A stretch of 64,000 bases of DNA. Source: Halomonas cupida. GTDB taxonomy: Bacteria; Pseudomonadota; Gammaproteobacteria; Pseudomonadales; Halomonadaceae. The DNA is taken from the NCBI RefSeq assembly GCF_900142755.1, contig NZ_FRCA01000007.1, forward strand, positions 62,001 to 126,000, read 5' to 3'. Positions 1-10,999 of the stretch are shown in pieces. The notes under the pieces were generated by a model that was not told the origin of the DNA, searched no databases, and saw only the letters and a list, made by a program, of their open reading frames with translations. The first letter of the stretch is position 1. Each line of letters opens with the position of its first letter. Made by a program: the position numbers and the translations under genes.

Positions 1-481
1 TGGCATTGGCATCGGCGATATCGTCGGGATCATCAGCATCCACCTGAGTACGAAACACCACCAGCGCATAGCGTGACCCGACATCTTCCTGGGTCAACTC
101 CTGCTCGATTCCGCCGTAGCTCATGATCGGGGTGTAGTGGTCCTGATTGATCACCTGCATGGATTGCATCCGCGTGGCACGCTCCGGTGTCACAAAGCGA
201 ACCGGATGGGCAAGATCAAACAGCCCGATGCTGTACAGTACGTCGCGATTGGGCCGCACCAACCTGCCCTCGACAGGCTGGGGCTCTCGCTCATGACGCA
301 GAGTGCCGAAGTACCCATCCTCGGCGTAGCGCCGAAAATGCAGATCAGTCTGCGCCCGCACATAGTTGTCGAGAGTGACGGCAACCGCAGCCCTCGCCGG
401 TACCGGCCGTGCCATGAGTGCACTGACCAGCACCAGAAGCATCATGGCTGCCAGTGCCCTGCCTGGTATTGTTCGCTTCAT
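1..481 (-). CDS. DUF1254 family exported protein (partial, C-terminus outside window)
   Basis: Runs off the left edge; 160 codons are visible from the ATG at 481. Residues 1-31 are a Sec-type signal peptide (basic MKRT start, hydrophobic core around residues 11-21, small residues ending ARA), so the product should be periplasmic or outer-membrane associated. The mature part carries the blocks NRDVLYSIGLFDL and MQSMQVINQDHYTP, which I recognise from DUF1254 proteins; these normally continue into a DUF1214 region that would lie outside this window. The biochemical role of the family is not settled. No strong Shine-Dalgarno precedes the ATG, but the signal peptide supports this start. The next visible gene (tldE) is on the same strand about 350 bases away. 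Confidence 0.8.
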   Translation of the reverse strand, partial: MKRTIPGRALAAMMLLVLVSALMARPVPARAAVAVTLDNYVRAQTDLHFRRYAEDGYFGTLRHEREPQPVEGRLVRPNRDVLYSIGLFDLAHPVRFVTPERATRMQSMQVINQDHYTPIMSYGGIEQELTQEDVGSRYALVVFRTQVDADDPDDIADANA

Positions 482-827
482 GCTCGCCTGCCTGATCACC
501 ACTGCAATATCCTGAGGATAGACGTGCTGTGCCGGTTACCCACGAGCATCGACAGAAAATCCCGATAAAGCAGAATGTCTACGCAATCACCTCGCCATCA
601 CGAGACGCCATCACAAGACACCATCAAAACCCGGCAACACGACTCGAGCCTTGAGGCATCACCCCAGTCTGGCAGATTGTTTTACCCAGAGAGCGTTGAA
701 GCAGGTAGATACATCAGATGCGTCAGGGCCCATCACCTGGATGGGCCCTGAGCGGGGTTCGAGTACATACTTGATCAAGAGACCAAGTAAGCACTGAACC
801 CGGTAGGTATACGGAGAACGGAGGCCT
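482..827. other. intergenic region with one strong inverted repeat
   Basis: No credible gene is seen. At 724-734 and 740-750 lies a perfect 11-bp inverted repeat (CAGGGCCCATC, 5-base loop). It sits 78 bases downstream of the tldE stop on the minus strand. Neither strand has a T-run after the stem, so it may be an RNA-stabilising 3' hairpin rather than an intrinsic terminator. Confidence 0.5.
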
Positions 828-2168
828 TCAGCTTCCGGCGACAGTCATCTCATCGATCAGCCAGCTGCCGGTATGGATACTGCCACGGGTATCGATATCA
901 CTGCCGACCCCCGCCAGGCCCGCGAACATGGAAGCCAGGTTACCGGCGATGGTGAACTCCTCGACCGGATGCTGAATCCTGCCATTCTCGACCCAGAAAC
1001 CTGCCGCGCCGCGCGAGTAGTCACCGGTGACACTGTTGACGCCCTGCCCCATCAGCTCGGTGACAAGGATTCCCCGATCCATCTGCGCCAGCAATTCATC
1101 ACGCGACTGAAGCTCGGCACCAATGCGAAGATTACGCGCGCCACCGGCATTGGCGGTGGTCTGCATTCCCAGGCGGCGGGCACTGTAGGCCGACAGCATA
1201 TAGCTCGCCAGCACTCCCTTGTCGATGAAGACATTGTCACGGGTCTGGACGCCATCTCCGTCGAACGGGCTGCTGGCAAGGCCACCCACCAGCATCGGCT
1301 TCTCGCCAAGGGTGAACCAGTCCGGGAACAGCGATTCGCCAAGGCGGCCACACAGGAAGGAGGCATCGCGATAGATGGCACCGCCCGCGATGGCCGACAT
1401 CAAGTGGCCGATCAGGCCGCTCGCCTGACTGGGGTCAAACAGCACAGGGAAACGCCCGGTCTGCGGTGTCTGTGCGCCAAGGCGGCGCAAGGTGCGCTCA
1501 GCTGCGCTACGCCCCACCTCAGCGGGATCACGCAATTCGCCAGGCTTGCGTGCCGAGGTGTAGTCGTAATCACGTTGCATGCCGTTCCCGTCCTCGGCGA
1601 TCAGCATGCATGACAGCGAATGCCGACTGCCGCACTGACTTCCCATGAAGCCATGACTGTTGGCATAGACCCGAACGCCCTCGCCACTGGATAGGCTGGC
1701 ACCATCGGAACTGCGAATGCCCTCTGCCGCCAGGCCCGCCGCTTCACAGGACACCGCCAGCTCAATGGCTTCGTCCGTTCCCAGCGCCCAGGGATGATGG
1801 ACATCGAGGTCCGGAAAGCGGGTTGCCATCAAGTCAGCATCGGCCAATCCCGAGGCCGGATCTTCGCCGGTGTAGCGAGCGATAGCCAAAGCCTTCTCGA
1901 CCACGGTCTTGATCGACTCATCACCGGCGTCGGTAGAAGAGGCGCTGCCCTTGCGCTGGCCGACGTAGACGGTCACAGCAACGCCCTGGTCCCGGGACAG
2001 TTCAACCGACTCCACATCACCCTCACGGACACTGACTCCAATGCCCTGGTCGACACTGGCTCCCACCTCGCAGGCATCAGCCCCCAACTGCCGGGCCATC
2101 ATCAGAGCGGCGGCTGCGCGTTCCTCGAGCAGTTTCTGCTGAGCCGCGGCATCGAACGCCTGTGTCAT
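828..2168 (-). CDS. pmbA: TldE/PmbA, partner subunit of the TldD/TldE metalloprotease
   Basis: 446 residues, the usual length of TldE. TldE forms a heterodimer with TldD that proteolytically matures or degrades small peptides (microcin B17, the CcdA antitoxin) in the cytoplasm; TldE itself lacks the zinc site, and none is visible here. The start is set at 2168 (MTQAFDAAAQQK) because AGGAGAAC lies just upstream; a longer frame to 2270 would read through the divergent promoter region. Its partner tldD is at 2943-4394 on the same strand, separated by the oppositely oriented darP, so the two subunits are near each other but not in one operon. The C-terminus (GSDIDTRGSIHTGSWLIDEMTV) is typical of the family. 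Confidence 0.93.
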   Translation of the reverse strand: MTQAFDAAAQQKLLEERAAAALMMARQLGADACEVGASVDQGIGVSVREGDVESVELSRDQGVAVTVYVGQRKGSASSTDAGDESIKTVVEKALAIARYTGEDPASGLADADLMATRFPDLDVHHPWALGTDEAIELAVSCEAAGLAAEGIRSSDGASLSSGEGVRVYANSHGFMGSQCGSRHSLSCMLIAEDGNGMQRDYDYTSARKPGELRDPAEVGRSAAERTLRRLGAQTPQTGRFPVLFDPSQASGLIGHLMSAIAGGAIYRDASFLCGRLGESLFPDWFTLGEKPMLVGGLASSPFDGDGVQTRDNVFIDKGVLASYMLSAYSARRLGMQTTANAGGARNLRIGAELQSRDELLAQMDRGILVTELMGQGVNSVTGDYSRGAAGFWVENGRIQHPVEEFTIAGNLASMFAGLAGVGSDIDTRGSIHTGSWLIDEMTVAGS

Positions 2169-2242
2169 GACTGTTCTCCTATCGTGACCGCTGGCGGCCA
2201 CTACTGTATTACATTTGCGCGCCGCGATCGGCAGCGCGTACT

Positions 2243-2250
2243 GGTATACT
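2243..2250 (+). promoter_or_regulatory. putative extended -10 promoter for darP
   Basis: TGGTATACT lies 26 bases before the darP start, in the divergent gap between tldE and darP. TGn followed by TATACT fits an extended -10 element; no good -35 hexamer is seen 17 bases upstream. This is judged by eye only. Confidence 0.35.
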
Positions 2251-2275
2251 GCGCACACTTCCCGATTCATGAACC

Positions 2276-2794
2276 ATGGGCACCGGTATGACCCAACCCG
2301 AGCACAACCCCGCCGAAGAACAACCCAGTAAATCCCAGCTCAAGCGCGAAATGCACGAGCTGCAGGCCCTGGGCGAACAATTCATTGCCATGAAGCCCGA
2401 AGAGCGTGATCGCTTTCCGTTGTCTGACGAGTTCAAGCGCGCCATCGAGGAAACCGACAGGATTCGCGCTCGTGAAGCTCGTCGCCGCCACATGCAATAC
2501 GTCGGCAAGCTGATACGCAAGGAAGACCTCGAAGGCATCCAGGCCGTATTCGACGCGATCGAACAGACCAAGGAACAGCGTGACCACGCCTTCCATCGCC
2601 TCGAGAAGTGGCGTGACCGACTGCTCGAGGAAGGCGATGACGCCGTTCAGGCCTTCATCGCCGAATATCCCCACGTCGACATTCAGGCACTACGCCAACT
2701 GGTCCGCAACACCGTGCGTGAACGTCAGCAGCAGAAGCCACCGACCAATGCCAAACGGCTGTTCAAGCTGATGCGCGAAACGGCGGGGCTTTAG
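2276..2794 (+). CDS. yjgA: DarP/YjgA, DUF615 ribosome maturation protein
   Basis: 172 residues, small and highly charged, matching YjgA/DarP (DUF615), a protein that joins late 50S subunit precursors and helps fold the peptidyl-transferase centre. Typical blocks seen are EEQPSKSQLKREMHELQALG near the N-terminus and RRRHMQYVGKLIR at about residues 70-82. The start at 2276 is the first ATG; a second at 2288 (MTQPEHNP) is equally plausible because neither has a clear Shine-Dalgarno. It is divergent from tldE and convergent with tldD; the pairing of darP with the tldE locus is common in gammaproteobacteria. Confidence 0.92.
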   Translation: MGTGMTQPEHNPAEEQPSKSQLKREMHELQALGEQFIAMKPEERDRFPLSDEFKRAIEETDRIRAREARRRHMQYVGKLIRKEDLEGIQAVFDAIEQTKEQRDHAFHRLEKWRDRLLEEGDDAVQAFIAEYPHVDIQALRQLVRNTVRERQQQKPPTNAKRLFKLMRETAGL

Positions 2795-2802
2795 CAACCA
2801 TA

Positions 2803-2917
<115 letters not shown>

Positions 2918-2942
2918 CGTTGGGCGGCTCTGCCGCCCAACG

Positions 2943-4394
2943 TCACGATTGCGTCCCGCCGACGGTCAGCTCATCGAGCTTGAGTGTCGGCTGGCCCACA
3001 CCGACCGGCACTCCCTGACCTTCCTTGCCGCATACCCCGATGCCGGTATCCAGTTCCATGTCGTGACCAATCATCGAGACACGCCCCATGGCCTCCGGAC
3101 CATTGCCGATCAGGGTCGCGCCCTTGACCGGTACCGTGATGCGCCCATCCTCGATCATGTACGCCTCGCTGGCCGAGAACACGAACTTGCCCGAAGTGAT
3201 GTCCACCTGGCCACCGCCGAAGCTGACAGCATAGATGCCACGCTTGACGCTCTTGATGATGTCCTGCGGATCATCCGAGCCAGCCTTCATGTAGGTGTTG
3301 GTCATACGCGGCATCGGCATGTGTGCAAAGGACTCGCGGCGCGCGTTGCCGGTAGGCGCCATGCCCATCAGACGCGCATTCAGCTTGTCCTGCATATAGC
3401 CGGTAAGGATGCCGTCCTCGATCAGCGTGGTGCACTGCGAAGGCGTACCTTCATCATCCACCGACATCGACCCACGGCGGTCCTGCAGCGTACCGTCATC
3501 GACCACGGTGACGCCGGGAGCCGCAACCCGCTGGCCCATGCGACCGGCGAAAGCGGAGCTGCCCTTGCGGTTGAAATCACCTTCCAGACCATGGCCAACG
3601 GCCTCGTGCAGCAGGATCCCCGGCCAACCAGCACCAAGCACTACCGGCATCTGCCCGGCCGGTGCATCCACGGCCTCGAGATTGACCAGTGCCTGGCGCA
3701 CCGCCTCTTTGGCATAGGTTTCGGCCACACCTTCATCGCGCAGACGTGCCATGGGATAACGACCACCGCCCCCGGCGCTACCCCGCTCCCGGCGACCGTT
3801 GCGTACGCAGATCACACTGACGTTGAAACGCACCAGGGGGCGGATATCCGTCGCCAGGGTGCCATCACTGGAGGTCACCAGCACCACTTCGTAGACTCCG
3901 CTCAGCGAAGCACTGACCTGAGTCACACTAGGGTCGGCCGCACGAGCCACGCGGTCGGCGAGCTTGAGCATCGCCACCTTGTCCTCGGCGGACAGCCCGG
4001 ACAGAGGGTCGATACCGGCATAACGCGGCTCGGCACTGACCTGAATGCGTGGCGCACGCTCGATACGAGCGCCGCTACGCACGATACCACTCGCCGTGCG
4101 CCCGGTTTCGAGCAAGGCATCTGCGGTGATCTGGTTGGAATAGGCAAAACCGGTCTTCTCACCGGCCATGGAGCGCACACCAACACCGCCATCGATGTTG
4201 TAGCTGGCCTCCTTGACCTCGCCGTCTTCCAGCACCCAGCCTTCCTGCCAGGTACGCTCGAAATACAGGTCGGCATAGTCGATGCCTGCGCCGAGGGCGT
4301 GCCCGAGGCCTCGATCGAGGCCGTCGAGATCCAGGCCGCCAGGCGTAAGAAGCGTGGCTACCGCTTCATCGAAGGACTCGCGTTGAGATGTCAT
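2943..4394 (-). CDS. tldD: TldD, zinc metalloprotease subunit
   Basis: 483 residues, normal for TldD. It carries the family's catalytic motif [11 protein letters not shown] at about residues 264-274 (HExxxH, zinc ligands) and a downstream cysteine in [13 protein letters not shown]. It works with TldE as a TldD/TldE heterodimer on unfolded small peptides in the cytoplasm. The ATG at 4394 overlaps the yhdP stop by four bases (ATGA), so tldD is translationally coupled to yhdP and belongs to the long minus-strand run that starts at rng or earlier. A long open frame on the opposite strand (2874-4397) is a shadow of this GC-rich gene. Confidence 0.95.
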   Translation of the reverse strand: MTSQRESFDEAVATLLTPGGLDLDGLDRGLGHALGAGIDYADLYFERTWQEGWVLEDGEVKEASYNIDGGVGVRSMAGEKTGFAYSNQITADALLETGRTASGIVRSGARIERAPRIQVSAEPRYAGIDPLSGLSAEDKVAMLKLADRVARAADPSVTQVSASLSGVYEVVLVTSSDGTLATDIRPLVRFNVSVICVRNGRRERGSAGGGGRYPMARLRDEGVAETYAKEAVRQALVNLEAVDAPAGQMPVVLGAGWPGILLHEAVGHGLEGDFNRKGSSAFAGRMGQRVAAPGVTVVDDGTLQDRRGSMSVDDEGTPSQCTTLIEDGILTGYMQDKLNARLMGMAPTGNARRESFAHMPMPRMTNTYMKAGSDDPQDIIKSVKRGIYAVSFGGGQVDITSGKFVFSASEAYMIEDGRITVPVKGATLIGNGPEAMGRVSMIGHDMELDTGIGVCGKEGQGVPVGVGQPTLKLDELTVGGTQS

Positions 4395-7300
4395 TGAGCA
4401 CTTTCCAGAGATATCTGCGGTGAGGTCCAGGGACCCTGCACCTGATAATGAATTCGTGTAACGCTGTCGATGGCATCACCGAACAGCTTATCGGCCACGA
4501 ACAACGCGCCACCTACCATCGGCGCTCCCGCCAGCACGGCCGCCAATGGCAGGTTGTTGCTGACTGGCAGCGTGACTCCCAACATCAAGTCGAGATCGCG
4601 GCTGGCCAGGTTCGCTGTCCCTTCAAGGGTAAAGTCCGTGGCGGGACCGTCGATGCTGATCGGCCCCTGGGTTTCCAACACCCCACCATACAATGTTGCC
4701 GTGCCTCTGACACGGTCAAAGGCAGTTCCGGCACCAGTAACGTCAGAAAAATCGAGTCGCAGACGGCGAAACAGGTTATCGACGTTGAGCAGTCCAATCA
4801 CCCGCGCCGAGGGTGAACTGACGTTGGCGAAGGTACCATCCTCCATGTCGACGTCGATACTGCCTCGCGAATGCACCAAGGCGAACTGCCAGGGAGCGCC
4901 GGGCCACGCCAGTTGGCTGTCGACGTCCAGGGTCTCACTGGTTACCGCCACTTGTTGACCGAGTGCCTCCAGCGCAGTACCGGGATCTCCGCCAGTAATC
5001 GTCAGTCGTGAACGTGTCAGGCTCTCACTGCTACCTGACGCTTCCCAGAACAACTCTCCTTCAGCGGTCAGCTCACCAAGTTCAAGCGAAACCGGAGCAA
5101 GAGACAACTGGTCCGAACGCGCCTGCCACTGGCCCTTGAAGGGGCCGAAACGATGTCCCTGGTATTCAAGATCGACGATCTCCAGCATCCCGGCCGGCAA
5201 TTCACCAAGCCGTTCGGCAAAGGGCGCTGGCTGAGCCGCAATCTCCAGTTCACCGAACAGCGACCCCGGCGCGCCTTCCACGACCGGCTCAGGCTTCATA
5301 TCCGCCACCAGACCATCCAGATCCAGGCGCTCCAGACGAATACGCAACGGCTGTGCAGCACCGACCAGATAGTCCAGTTGTCCTTCCATCAAACTACCGC
5401 TCAGCGACGCCTGCCAGTTCCTGCCCTGAGGGTGGGCATCCAGCGCCAGCGAGCCCAGACAACTCTGCTCATTGACAAGGCAGGCCGTATCCGCCTGCAC
5501 CCGATTGATGGCAAACGGCAGACCACCAGAGCCTCTCTCATGATCGCCGCTCAGCAGCGGCTTGATGGCATCCGCCCAGGCAACGATATCGAGTCGCGGC
5601 AAGGTTGCGCCTAACTCCCAGCCTGCGGCGTTCGGCCAACGGCTCGGTGCCATACGTCCGACCCACAGCTGCCCCTGGCCACCTGCGGCATCGCGCCAGC
5701 GTCCGCCCAGCTCATGGCCGAGCTGCCCACGAATGTTGCCGTTGTCTCCCAGGCCGATATCCAGCGCCAGAGGCATCGACTCGCTGCTGTTCTTGCCAAG
5801 CGGATCAGGCAAGGCAATCGTTATTCCGCGCAGCGAACTGTCGATGCTCAACTGCTCCTCGTTGAGGTCCAGCGAACCCTGCCAGTCAGTGGTACCACTG
5901 AGCAGCGTATCCGGAGGCAACCCAGCCCACTCGCTCAATGCAGCACTGCTGGCGGTACCGGCCAGCGCAATCGGACGATTGGGCTCCGCCATATCAGCAC
6001 GAATGCTACCGCCCAGCACTTCGCCTTCTACCTGACCTTGCAGCCCACCCTGTTCACCCTTCTGGTGCCAACTCAACGGACCACTGACATCAGTGAACAG
6101 CAGCCCTATCCCACGATGTTCGATGCGTGGTGCTCGCAGTTGAGTCGCTACCTCAAGATCCAGCGCCGCGTCGCCATCGTCCATCGGCAGATTCAGCGTC
6201 AACTGGCCTTCGACCTGCCCCTGTCCCTGCCAGTCCGCTGCGGCTTCCGCTCCATCCACCGGCATCTCGGCGAGGAAGGCAAACAGGTTATCCAGAGATC
6301 CACTGACCGGACCCTCGACATTGAGTTGCTGGTCCTCAAGCACCGCCCGAGCACCTTCCGTGACCAGGCCATGCGACTCGGCATGGTCGACCCGGGCATC
6401 GACGTTCTCGTCCTTGACCGACAGATGTCCGCTGACATCGGTCAACGCTGGCCATCCCTCGGCATAGGGAAGACGCCCATCGACAATGTCCAGCTCGAGA
6501 TCCAGACTCGGATCCAATGCTTCACCGGACAGACTGTCCTGCTCCCGTAACGGCACATGCAGCCCCAGACTCCCCTGGGGAACATGCCCGGCCAGGCCAC
6601 TGGCCAGCCATTCAGCGAGTTCGGGGTCAACATCATTGCGCAACAGCGGCATGGGTAACCAGCCCGACAATGGCTGATCGAAGGCATCGACGTTCTGGAA
6701 GTCCAGGTTCAGGCCAAAACCACCACGCTGATCCGAGGCGATGGCCAGGCCGAAGTTGCCCTGAACATCGGCGCCCTTCCAGCCCACTTCAAGATCACGG
6801 CCACTGACGAAACTGCGCGGTCCATCGTAGGACCAGCCAACCCGACCACGGGCATAATCCAATGCCATGGGCTCAGCAAATATCTCGGGAAAATACATCG
6901 ATGCGCCGTCGGCATTGACGAAGTCCACCCGACCGCTGGTGCCGTCGGCCTCGACCCAGATATCGAGCGGCCCACCGCCAGGCGCACTCTGCCAGGGCGA
7001 CACCTCAACCGCGTTTGCTGCCACCCGAGCCTGCCACTGGCCATCCCGCCGCCCAAACCCCAGCCCCGAGACCTGCCCCCGCGGCTGCAAGGCATCAACG
7101 GCCCGTGCCAGCCCCTCGGGCAATTGCAGGCGTTCACGCCATGCAGCCAGAGCCTCGAGTTCAAAACCGGACGCATTGGCCCACCAGCCATTGTCCAGGC
7201 TGGTGATGTGCCAATACTTGGGAATGGGTGTCCCGGCAGGCGCCTGCTGCCCATTGCCACCGGTCCACTCGATCGCCTCGGCACTCCCCTCGAACCAGGA

Positions 7301-8284
7301 CTGCCAGTCATCCACACCCTCACGTACCCATTGGCCACGCAGCTCACCGCCATCGAGCACCACACCACCCTTGTGCTCGACATCGGTATCCAACGGGCGA
7401 GACTGGTTGAGGGCCAGGCGCGGGGCGGTGAGATCGAGCCGCACATCCACCAGACGCCCGCCATCCCAGCGCCCCCAGAGCTTGACGTCACCGCTGGCTT
7501 CGTCGAACCGCACGATGTCCTCGATGCCCAGCAAGGTGGATAACCCGGTAAGACTCTCGAGCTGCATGGTGCCCTGCAGTGCCGCATCGAAGTTCGCGGC
7601 ATCCTCATCACCCGGTTTCAGCGTCATCACTACCTGCAATGCTTCCTTACCGCGGCCCTCGATGAAGACCTCGCCTTCGATGTGCGTATTGCCGCTCTCA
7701 TCGGCGGTCATCAACACTCGCGGCGCCCGCAACTCGGTAACACGGCGCTGACCATGCAGCACCACTCGCAGGTCATCGACCCAGGCTCGCTGGCGCAGTA
7801 GAACACCGACCCAGAAATCAACGCGCTGCAGGCTGAACTCGCCTTCCGGCACCAGCTCGGGGGGAATCCGCGCCGGCCTTGGCCATGTCCAGCGACGCTG
7901 CTGATCCTGGTAGAGATGCAGGGTAACGCCCTTGAAATGCGCTCGCTCGACCACCGGCAACAGATTGCGAACGCTGGTCAGACTATCGAGACGCACATCG
8001 CCATGATCGATCTGCAACAACGGATAGTCGCCCAGCGAAGTACGTGATTCGAGGGACAGGCCATCAAGAGACACCTGCGGGTCGACGCCATTGATCGCGC
8101 CATCGATGTGGGTCAGGCTGGCTTTAGCATCGAAGCGGTTCTCGAGCATGTCGACCAGCATGGTCTCGAGTTGGTTGACCTGGGCAAATGACAGGCGCAG
8201 CACCAACAGCAGCAGTGCGACCAGCGCCAGCACCACCGCAACCAGCGTCAACGTCCATCTTGACAGCAGGCGGAATGGCGCCAT
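4391..8284 (-). CDS. yhdP: YhdP, AsmA-like envelope lipid-transport protein
   Basis: 1297 residues, close to the roughly 1270 of YhdP in enterics. One N-terminal membrane anchor (residues about 10-32, [14 protein letters not shown]) is followed by a very long, beta-rich periplasmic part with an AsmA-type C-terminal region near residues 1140-1290. YhdP is one of the large AsmA-like proteins (with TamB and YdbH) thought to move phospholipid from the inner to the outer membrane. It sits immediately downstream of rng (4-base gap) and overlaps tldD, the order rng-yhdP-tldD being conserved in gammaproteobacteria. Start at 8284 ([12 protein letters not shown]) gives a proper signal-anchor. Confidence 0.92.
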   Translation of the reverse strand: MAPFRLLSRWTLTLVAVVLALVALLLLVLRLSFAQVNQLETMLVDMLENRFDAKASLTHIDGAINGVDPQVSLDGLSLESRTSLGDYPLLQIDHGDVRLDSLTSVRNLLPVVERAHFKGVTLHLYQDQQRRWTWPRPARIPPELVPEGEFSLQRVDFWVGVLLRQRAWVDDLRVVLHGQRRVTELRAPRVLMTADESGNTHIEGEVFIEGRGKEALQVVMTLKPGDEDAANFDAALQGTMQLESLTGLSTLLGIEDIVRFDEASGDVKLWGRWDGGRLVDVRLDLTAPRLALNQSRPLDTDVEHKGGVVLDGGELRGQWVREGVDDWQSWFEGSAEAIEWTGGNGQQAPAGTPIPKYWHITSLDNGWWANASGFELEALAAWRERLQLPEGLARAVDALQPRGQVSGLGFGRRDGQWQARVAANAVEVSPWQSAPGGGPLDIWVEADGTSGRVDFVNADGASMYFPEIFAEPMALDYARGRVGWSYDGPRSFVSGRDLEVGWKGADVQGNFGLAIASDQRGGFGLNLDFQNVDAFDQPLSGWLPMPLLRNDVDPELAEWLASGLAGHVPQGSLGLHVPLREQDSLSGEALDPSLDLELDIVDGRLPYAEGWPALTDVSGHLSVKDENVDARVDHAESHGLVTEGARAVLEDQQLNVEGPVSGSLDNLFAFLAEMPVDGAEAAADWQGQGQVEGQLTLNLPMDDGDAALDLEVATQLRAPRIEHRGIGLLFTDVSGPLSWHQKGEQGGLQGQVEGEVLGGSIRADMAEPNRPIALAGTASSAALSEWAGLPPDTLLSGTTDWQGSLDLNEEQLSIDSSLRGITIALPDPLGKNSSESMPLALDIGLGDNGNIRGQLGHELGGRWRDAAGGQGQLWVGRMAPSRWPNAAGWELGATLPRLDIVAWADAIKPLLSGDHERGSGGLPFAINRVQADTACLVNEQSCLGSLALDAHPQGRNWQASLSGSLMEGQLDYLVGAAQPLRIRLERLDLDGLVADMKPEPVVEGAPGSLFGELEIAAQPAPFAERLGELPAGMLEIVDLEYQGHRFGPFKGQWQARSDQLSLAPVSLELGELTAEGELFWEASGSSESLTRSRLTITGGDPGTALEALGQQVAVTSETLDVDSQLAWPGAPWQFALVHSRGSIDVDMEDGTFANVSSPSARVIGLLNVDNLFRRLRLDFSDVTGAGTAFDRVRGTATLYGGVLETQGPISIDGPATDFTLEGTANLASRDLDLMLGVTLPVSNNLPLAAVLAGAPMVGGALFVADKLFGDAIDSVTRIHYQVQGPWTSPQISLESAQ

Positions 8285-8288
8285 GGGA

Positions 8289-9752
8289 TCACATCAGCAC
8301 GATGTCGTACTGCTCCTGGGAATAGTGGGATTCGACCTGAAAACGGATCGTCTTGCCGATGAATTCCTCGAGATCAGCCACAGCGGCCGATTCCTCGTCG
8401 AGTAGCCGATCCACCACTGCCTGAGACGCCAGCACAGCATAGGTCTCGGCATTGTAGGCACGCTCCTCGCGTAGAATCTCGCGAAATATCTCATAGCACA
8501 CCGATTCGGGAGTCTTCAGGGTGCCGCGCCCCTGGCAGGACGGGCAGGGTTCGCAGAGCGTCTGCTCCAGGCTCTCGCGGGTACGCTTGCGGGTCAACTG
8601 TACCAGGCCCAGCTCGGTGACCCCGGTGCACTTGGTCTTGGCATGGTCACGTTCCAGTGACTTCTCGAGCATGCGCAACACCTGGCGCTGATGCTCCGTA
8701 TCCACCATGTCGATGAAATCGATGATGATGATGCCGCCGAGATTACGCAGACGCAGCTGTCTGGCGATGGCGGTTGCTGCCTCGAGGTTGGTCTTGAAGA
8801 TGGTTTCCTCGAGATTGCGATGCCCGACATAGCCACCGGTGTTGACGTCGATGGTGGTCATCGCCTCGGTGGGGTCGATCACTAGATAGCCGCCGGACTT
8901 GAGCTGTACCTTGCGCGCCAGTGCCTTCTGGATCTCATCCTCGACACTGTAGAGATCAAAGATCGGGCGTTCACCGGAATAGTGTTCGATACGCCCCACC
9001 GCAGCGGGCATGAATTCCTCGGCAAACTCCACCAGCTTGACGAAATTCTCGCGGGAATCGATGCGTACCCGCTCGATCTCGTCGCGCATGACATCGCGCA
9101 AGGTACGCATGAACAGCGGAAGGTCGTCGTAGATAACGCTGGGGGCCGGTGCAGTGATCTTGCGCTCACTGACCTTGCGCCACAGGCGCAGCAGGAAGTG
9201 CATGTCGGCGGCCATTTCTTCCAGCGTCACCCCTTCCGCTGCGGTACGCACGATGAAGCCACCGGTAATCTCGATATCCTGCTCGGCCTGTGCGGTTTCG
9301 ATCAGCTCGCGCAGCCGCTCGCGCTCTGTTTCGTCCTCGATCCGCTGGGAAACCCCATTGTGTGGCGAGTCCGGCATATAGACGAGATAGCGCGATGGTA
9401 CCGACAGGTGTGTCGTGAGGCGAGCGCCCTTGGACCCTATCGGATCCTTGGTGACCTGAACCACCAACGACTGACCTTCGTGCAACAGCTGGGAAATCGA
9501 CGGCTGTTCCTCGGGAGGAACACCAGCTGCCACCACATCGTGGGCGTGGATGAAGGCAGCGCGCTCCAGGCCGATGTTGACAAAGGCCGCCTGCATGCCG
9601 GGTAGCACACGGACCACTCGTCCCTGGTAGATATTGCCGACGATACCCCGGCGTCGTGCGCGCTCGATGAAGGCTTCCTGCAGCACGCCGTTCTCGACCA
9701 CAGCAACTCGAGTTTCCATCGGCGTCAGATTGATGAGTACTTCACCACTCAT
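8289..9752 (-). CDS. rng: ribonuclease G
   Basis: 487 residues, the length of RNase G rather than RNase E (no long C-terminal scaffold). An S1 RNA-binding domain occupies residues about 35-125 (GNIYQGRVVRVLPGMQAAFV). The DNase-I-like catalytic region has the metal-binding aspartates in TTIDVNTGGYVGHRNLEETI and IIIDFIDMVDTEHQ, and the zinc-link CPSCQGRGT is near residue 405. RNase G trims 16S rRNA 5' ends and some mRNAs. It lies between maf and yhdP; the whole mreBCD-maf-rng-yhdP-tldD block is a classic gammaproteobacterial order. Confidence 0.96.
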   Translation of the reverse strand: MSGEVLINLTPMETRVAVVENGVLQEAFIERARRRGIVGNIYQGRVVRVLPGMQAAFVNIGLERAAFIHAHDVVAAGVPPEEQPSISQLLHEGQSLVVQVTKDPIGSKGARLTTHLSVPSRYLVYMPDSPHNGVSQRIEDETERERLRELIETAQAEQDIEITGGFIVRTAAEGVTLEEMAADMHFLLRLWRKVSERKITAPAPSVIYDDLPLFMRTLRDVMRDEIERVRIDSRENFVKLVEFAEEFMPAAVGRIEHYSGERPIFDLYSVEDEIQKALARKVQLKSGGYLVIDPTEAMTTIDVNTGGYVGHRNLEETIFKTNLEAATAIARQLRLRNLGGIIIIDFIDMVDTEHQRQVLRMLEKSLERDHAKTKCTGVTELGLVQLTRKRTRESLEQTLCEPCPSCQGRGTLKTPESVCYEIFREILREERAYNAETYAVLASQAVVDRLLDEESAAVADLEEFIGKTIRFQVESHYSQEQYDIVLM

Positions 9753-9903
9753 GCGGCAGTCCTTGTCCTGGTGTTCTGGTTAAGCAATTCTCAGGATAAC
9801 CCCTGCTCAGGATGACCCATGCGCTGGATTCTTCTCGCATACCTGGCGGCCAGCATCATGGAAATCCAGCGGCCTGCGGCCATTATGGCACGCCAGATGC
9901 CTG

Positions 9904-10518
9904 TCAGTCGTGCCAGATGGTCACACCCTGACGTGCCAGCAGCTGCGCTGTCTCGAACAGTGGCAGACCCACCACTGCCGAGTAGCTCCCCTCGATGCGC
10001 GTCACGAATACCGAGGCCAGCCCCTGAATGGCATAACCGCCGGCCTTGTCGACAGGCTCACCGGTACGCCAATAGGCCGAGATTTCCGCATCACTGATCT
10101 CGCGCATGTGTACTGCCGTTACCACCGTGGTCTCCAATGTCCCCTGCGGACCGGCCACGGCTACCGAGGTCAACACTTCATGCCGCCGTGCGGAAAGCGA
10201 TTTGAGCATGGCAAAGGCATGCGCCTCATCCTCCGGCTTACCGAGGATCCGGCCTTCGCAGACCACCGCTGTATCCGAGCCAAGCGTCGGCAGCCCGGCG
10301 GAGGCGGAGGCTGAACCCGATTGAGCCACCCCGGCAAGGGCCTTGGCGATGGCCAACCTTGCCACGTAGGCTTCGGCGCTCTCACCGGTATGGGGAGTTT
10401 CATCGATGTTTACCGGTGCCACCTCTACCTGGACACCAATCGACGCAAGCAGTTCACGCCGCCTCGGCGAAGCCGAGGCAAGGCGTAGTTGAGCGACAGA
10501 CGTCATGGGATCACTCAC
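9904..10518 (-). CDS. maf: Maf-family nucleotide pyrophosphatase (YhdE-like)
   Basis: 204 residues. The Maf signature SASPRRRELL is at residues 14-23 and TLGSDTAVVCEG near residue 78 supplies the conserved acidic active-site region. Maf proteins hydrolyse canonical or modified nucleoside triphosphates to monophosphates; the copy linked to mreBCD is usually the dTTP/UTP type (YhdE). Its start overlaps the mreD stop by 8 bases, so it is co-translated with the Mre operon. A second in-frame ATG lies four codons in. Confidence 0.92.
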   Translation of the reverse strand: MSDPMTSVAQLRLASASPRRRELLASIGVQVEVAPVNIDETPHTGESAEAYVARLAIAKALAGVAQSGSASASAGLPTLGSDTAVVCEGRILGKPEDEAHAFAMLKSLSARRHEVLTSVAVAGPQGTLETTVVTAVHMREISDAEISAYWRTGEPVDKAGGYAIQGLASVFVTRIEGSYSAVVGLPLFETAQLLARQGVTIWHD

Positions 10519-10999
10519 CGGTGGGGCGCCGTCTCAGTGCCTGGAACAGGGTGGCCAGCCAGGGCCAGAGGGCGGCACCGATCAACGATGGCAGAAGGAA
10601 CGACAGATGCATGGAGAAGGGACCAAACAAGGTGCGCAGCCACTGCTCGACCAGTTGCGACAGCCCCAGCAATACAAAGATCAGCACCGCCTGTTGAACC
10701 AGTGAATAGGTACGAAAGCGCGGATAGACCAGGGCGCTGAGGAAGGCCAGCAACGACAGCGTCAGCGCGTTCTGACCCAGCGGCGCACCTTCGATGAGGT
10801 CGAGCAGCAGTCCCAGCACAAAGCCGTGGAACACACCGACCCGCTCGGGCTGGTGCATGCACCAGTAAAGCAGCATCAGACCCAGCCAATCCGGACGCCA
10901 CACCTGCCAGCCCTCGGCCATTGGCATCACCTGCAGGCACAGGGCGAACAGCAGGGTGAACCAGATCCAGAGCAGACTGACTCGAACGGACGTAGCCAT
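10511..10999 (-). CDS. mreD: MreD, rod-shape-determining membrane protein
   Basis: 162 residues, very hydrophobic, with about five membrane segments (LLWIWFTLLFALCLQ at the N-terminus, then LGLMLLYWCM, FVLGLLLDLIEG, LLAFLSALVYP and VLIFVLLGLSQLV). MreD is the inner-membrane partner of MreC in the elongasome that guides side-wall peptidoglycan synthesis. The FVLGLLLDLIEGAPLGQNAL block is a family signature. It abuts mreC (shared base at 10999) and overlaps maf. Confidence 0.93.
   Translation of the reverse strand: MATSVRVSLLWIWFTLLFALCLQVMPMAEGWQVWRPDWLGLMLLYWCMHQPERVGVFHGFVLGLLLDLIEGAPLGQNALTLSLLAFLSALVYPRFRTYSLVQQAVLIFVLLGLSQLVEQWLRTLFGPFSMHLSFLLPSLIGAALWPWLATLFQALRRRPTGE

Noticed and set aside
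724..750. 11-bp inverted repeat taken as an intrinsic terminator
   Set aside because: No T-tract follows the stem on either strand, so it was kept only as a hairpin.
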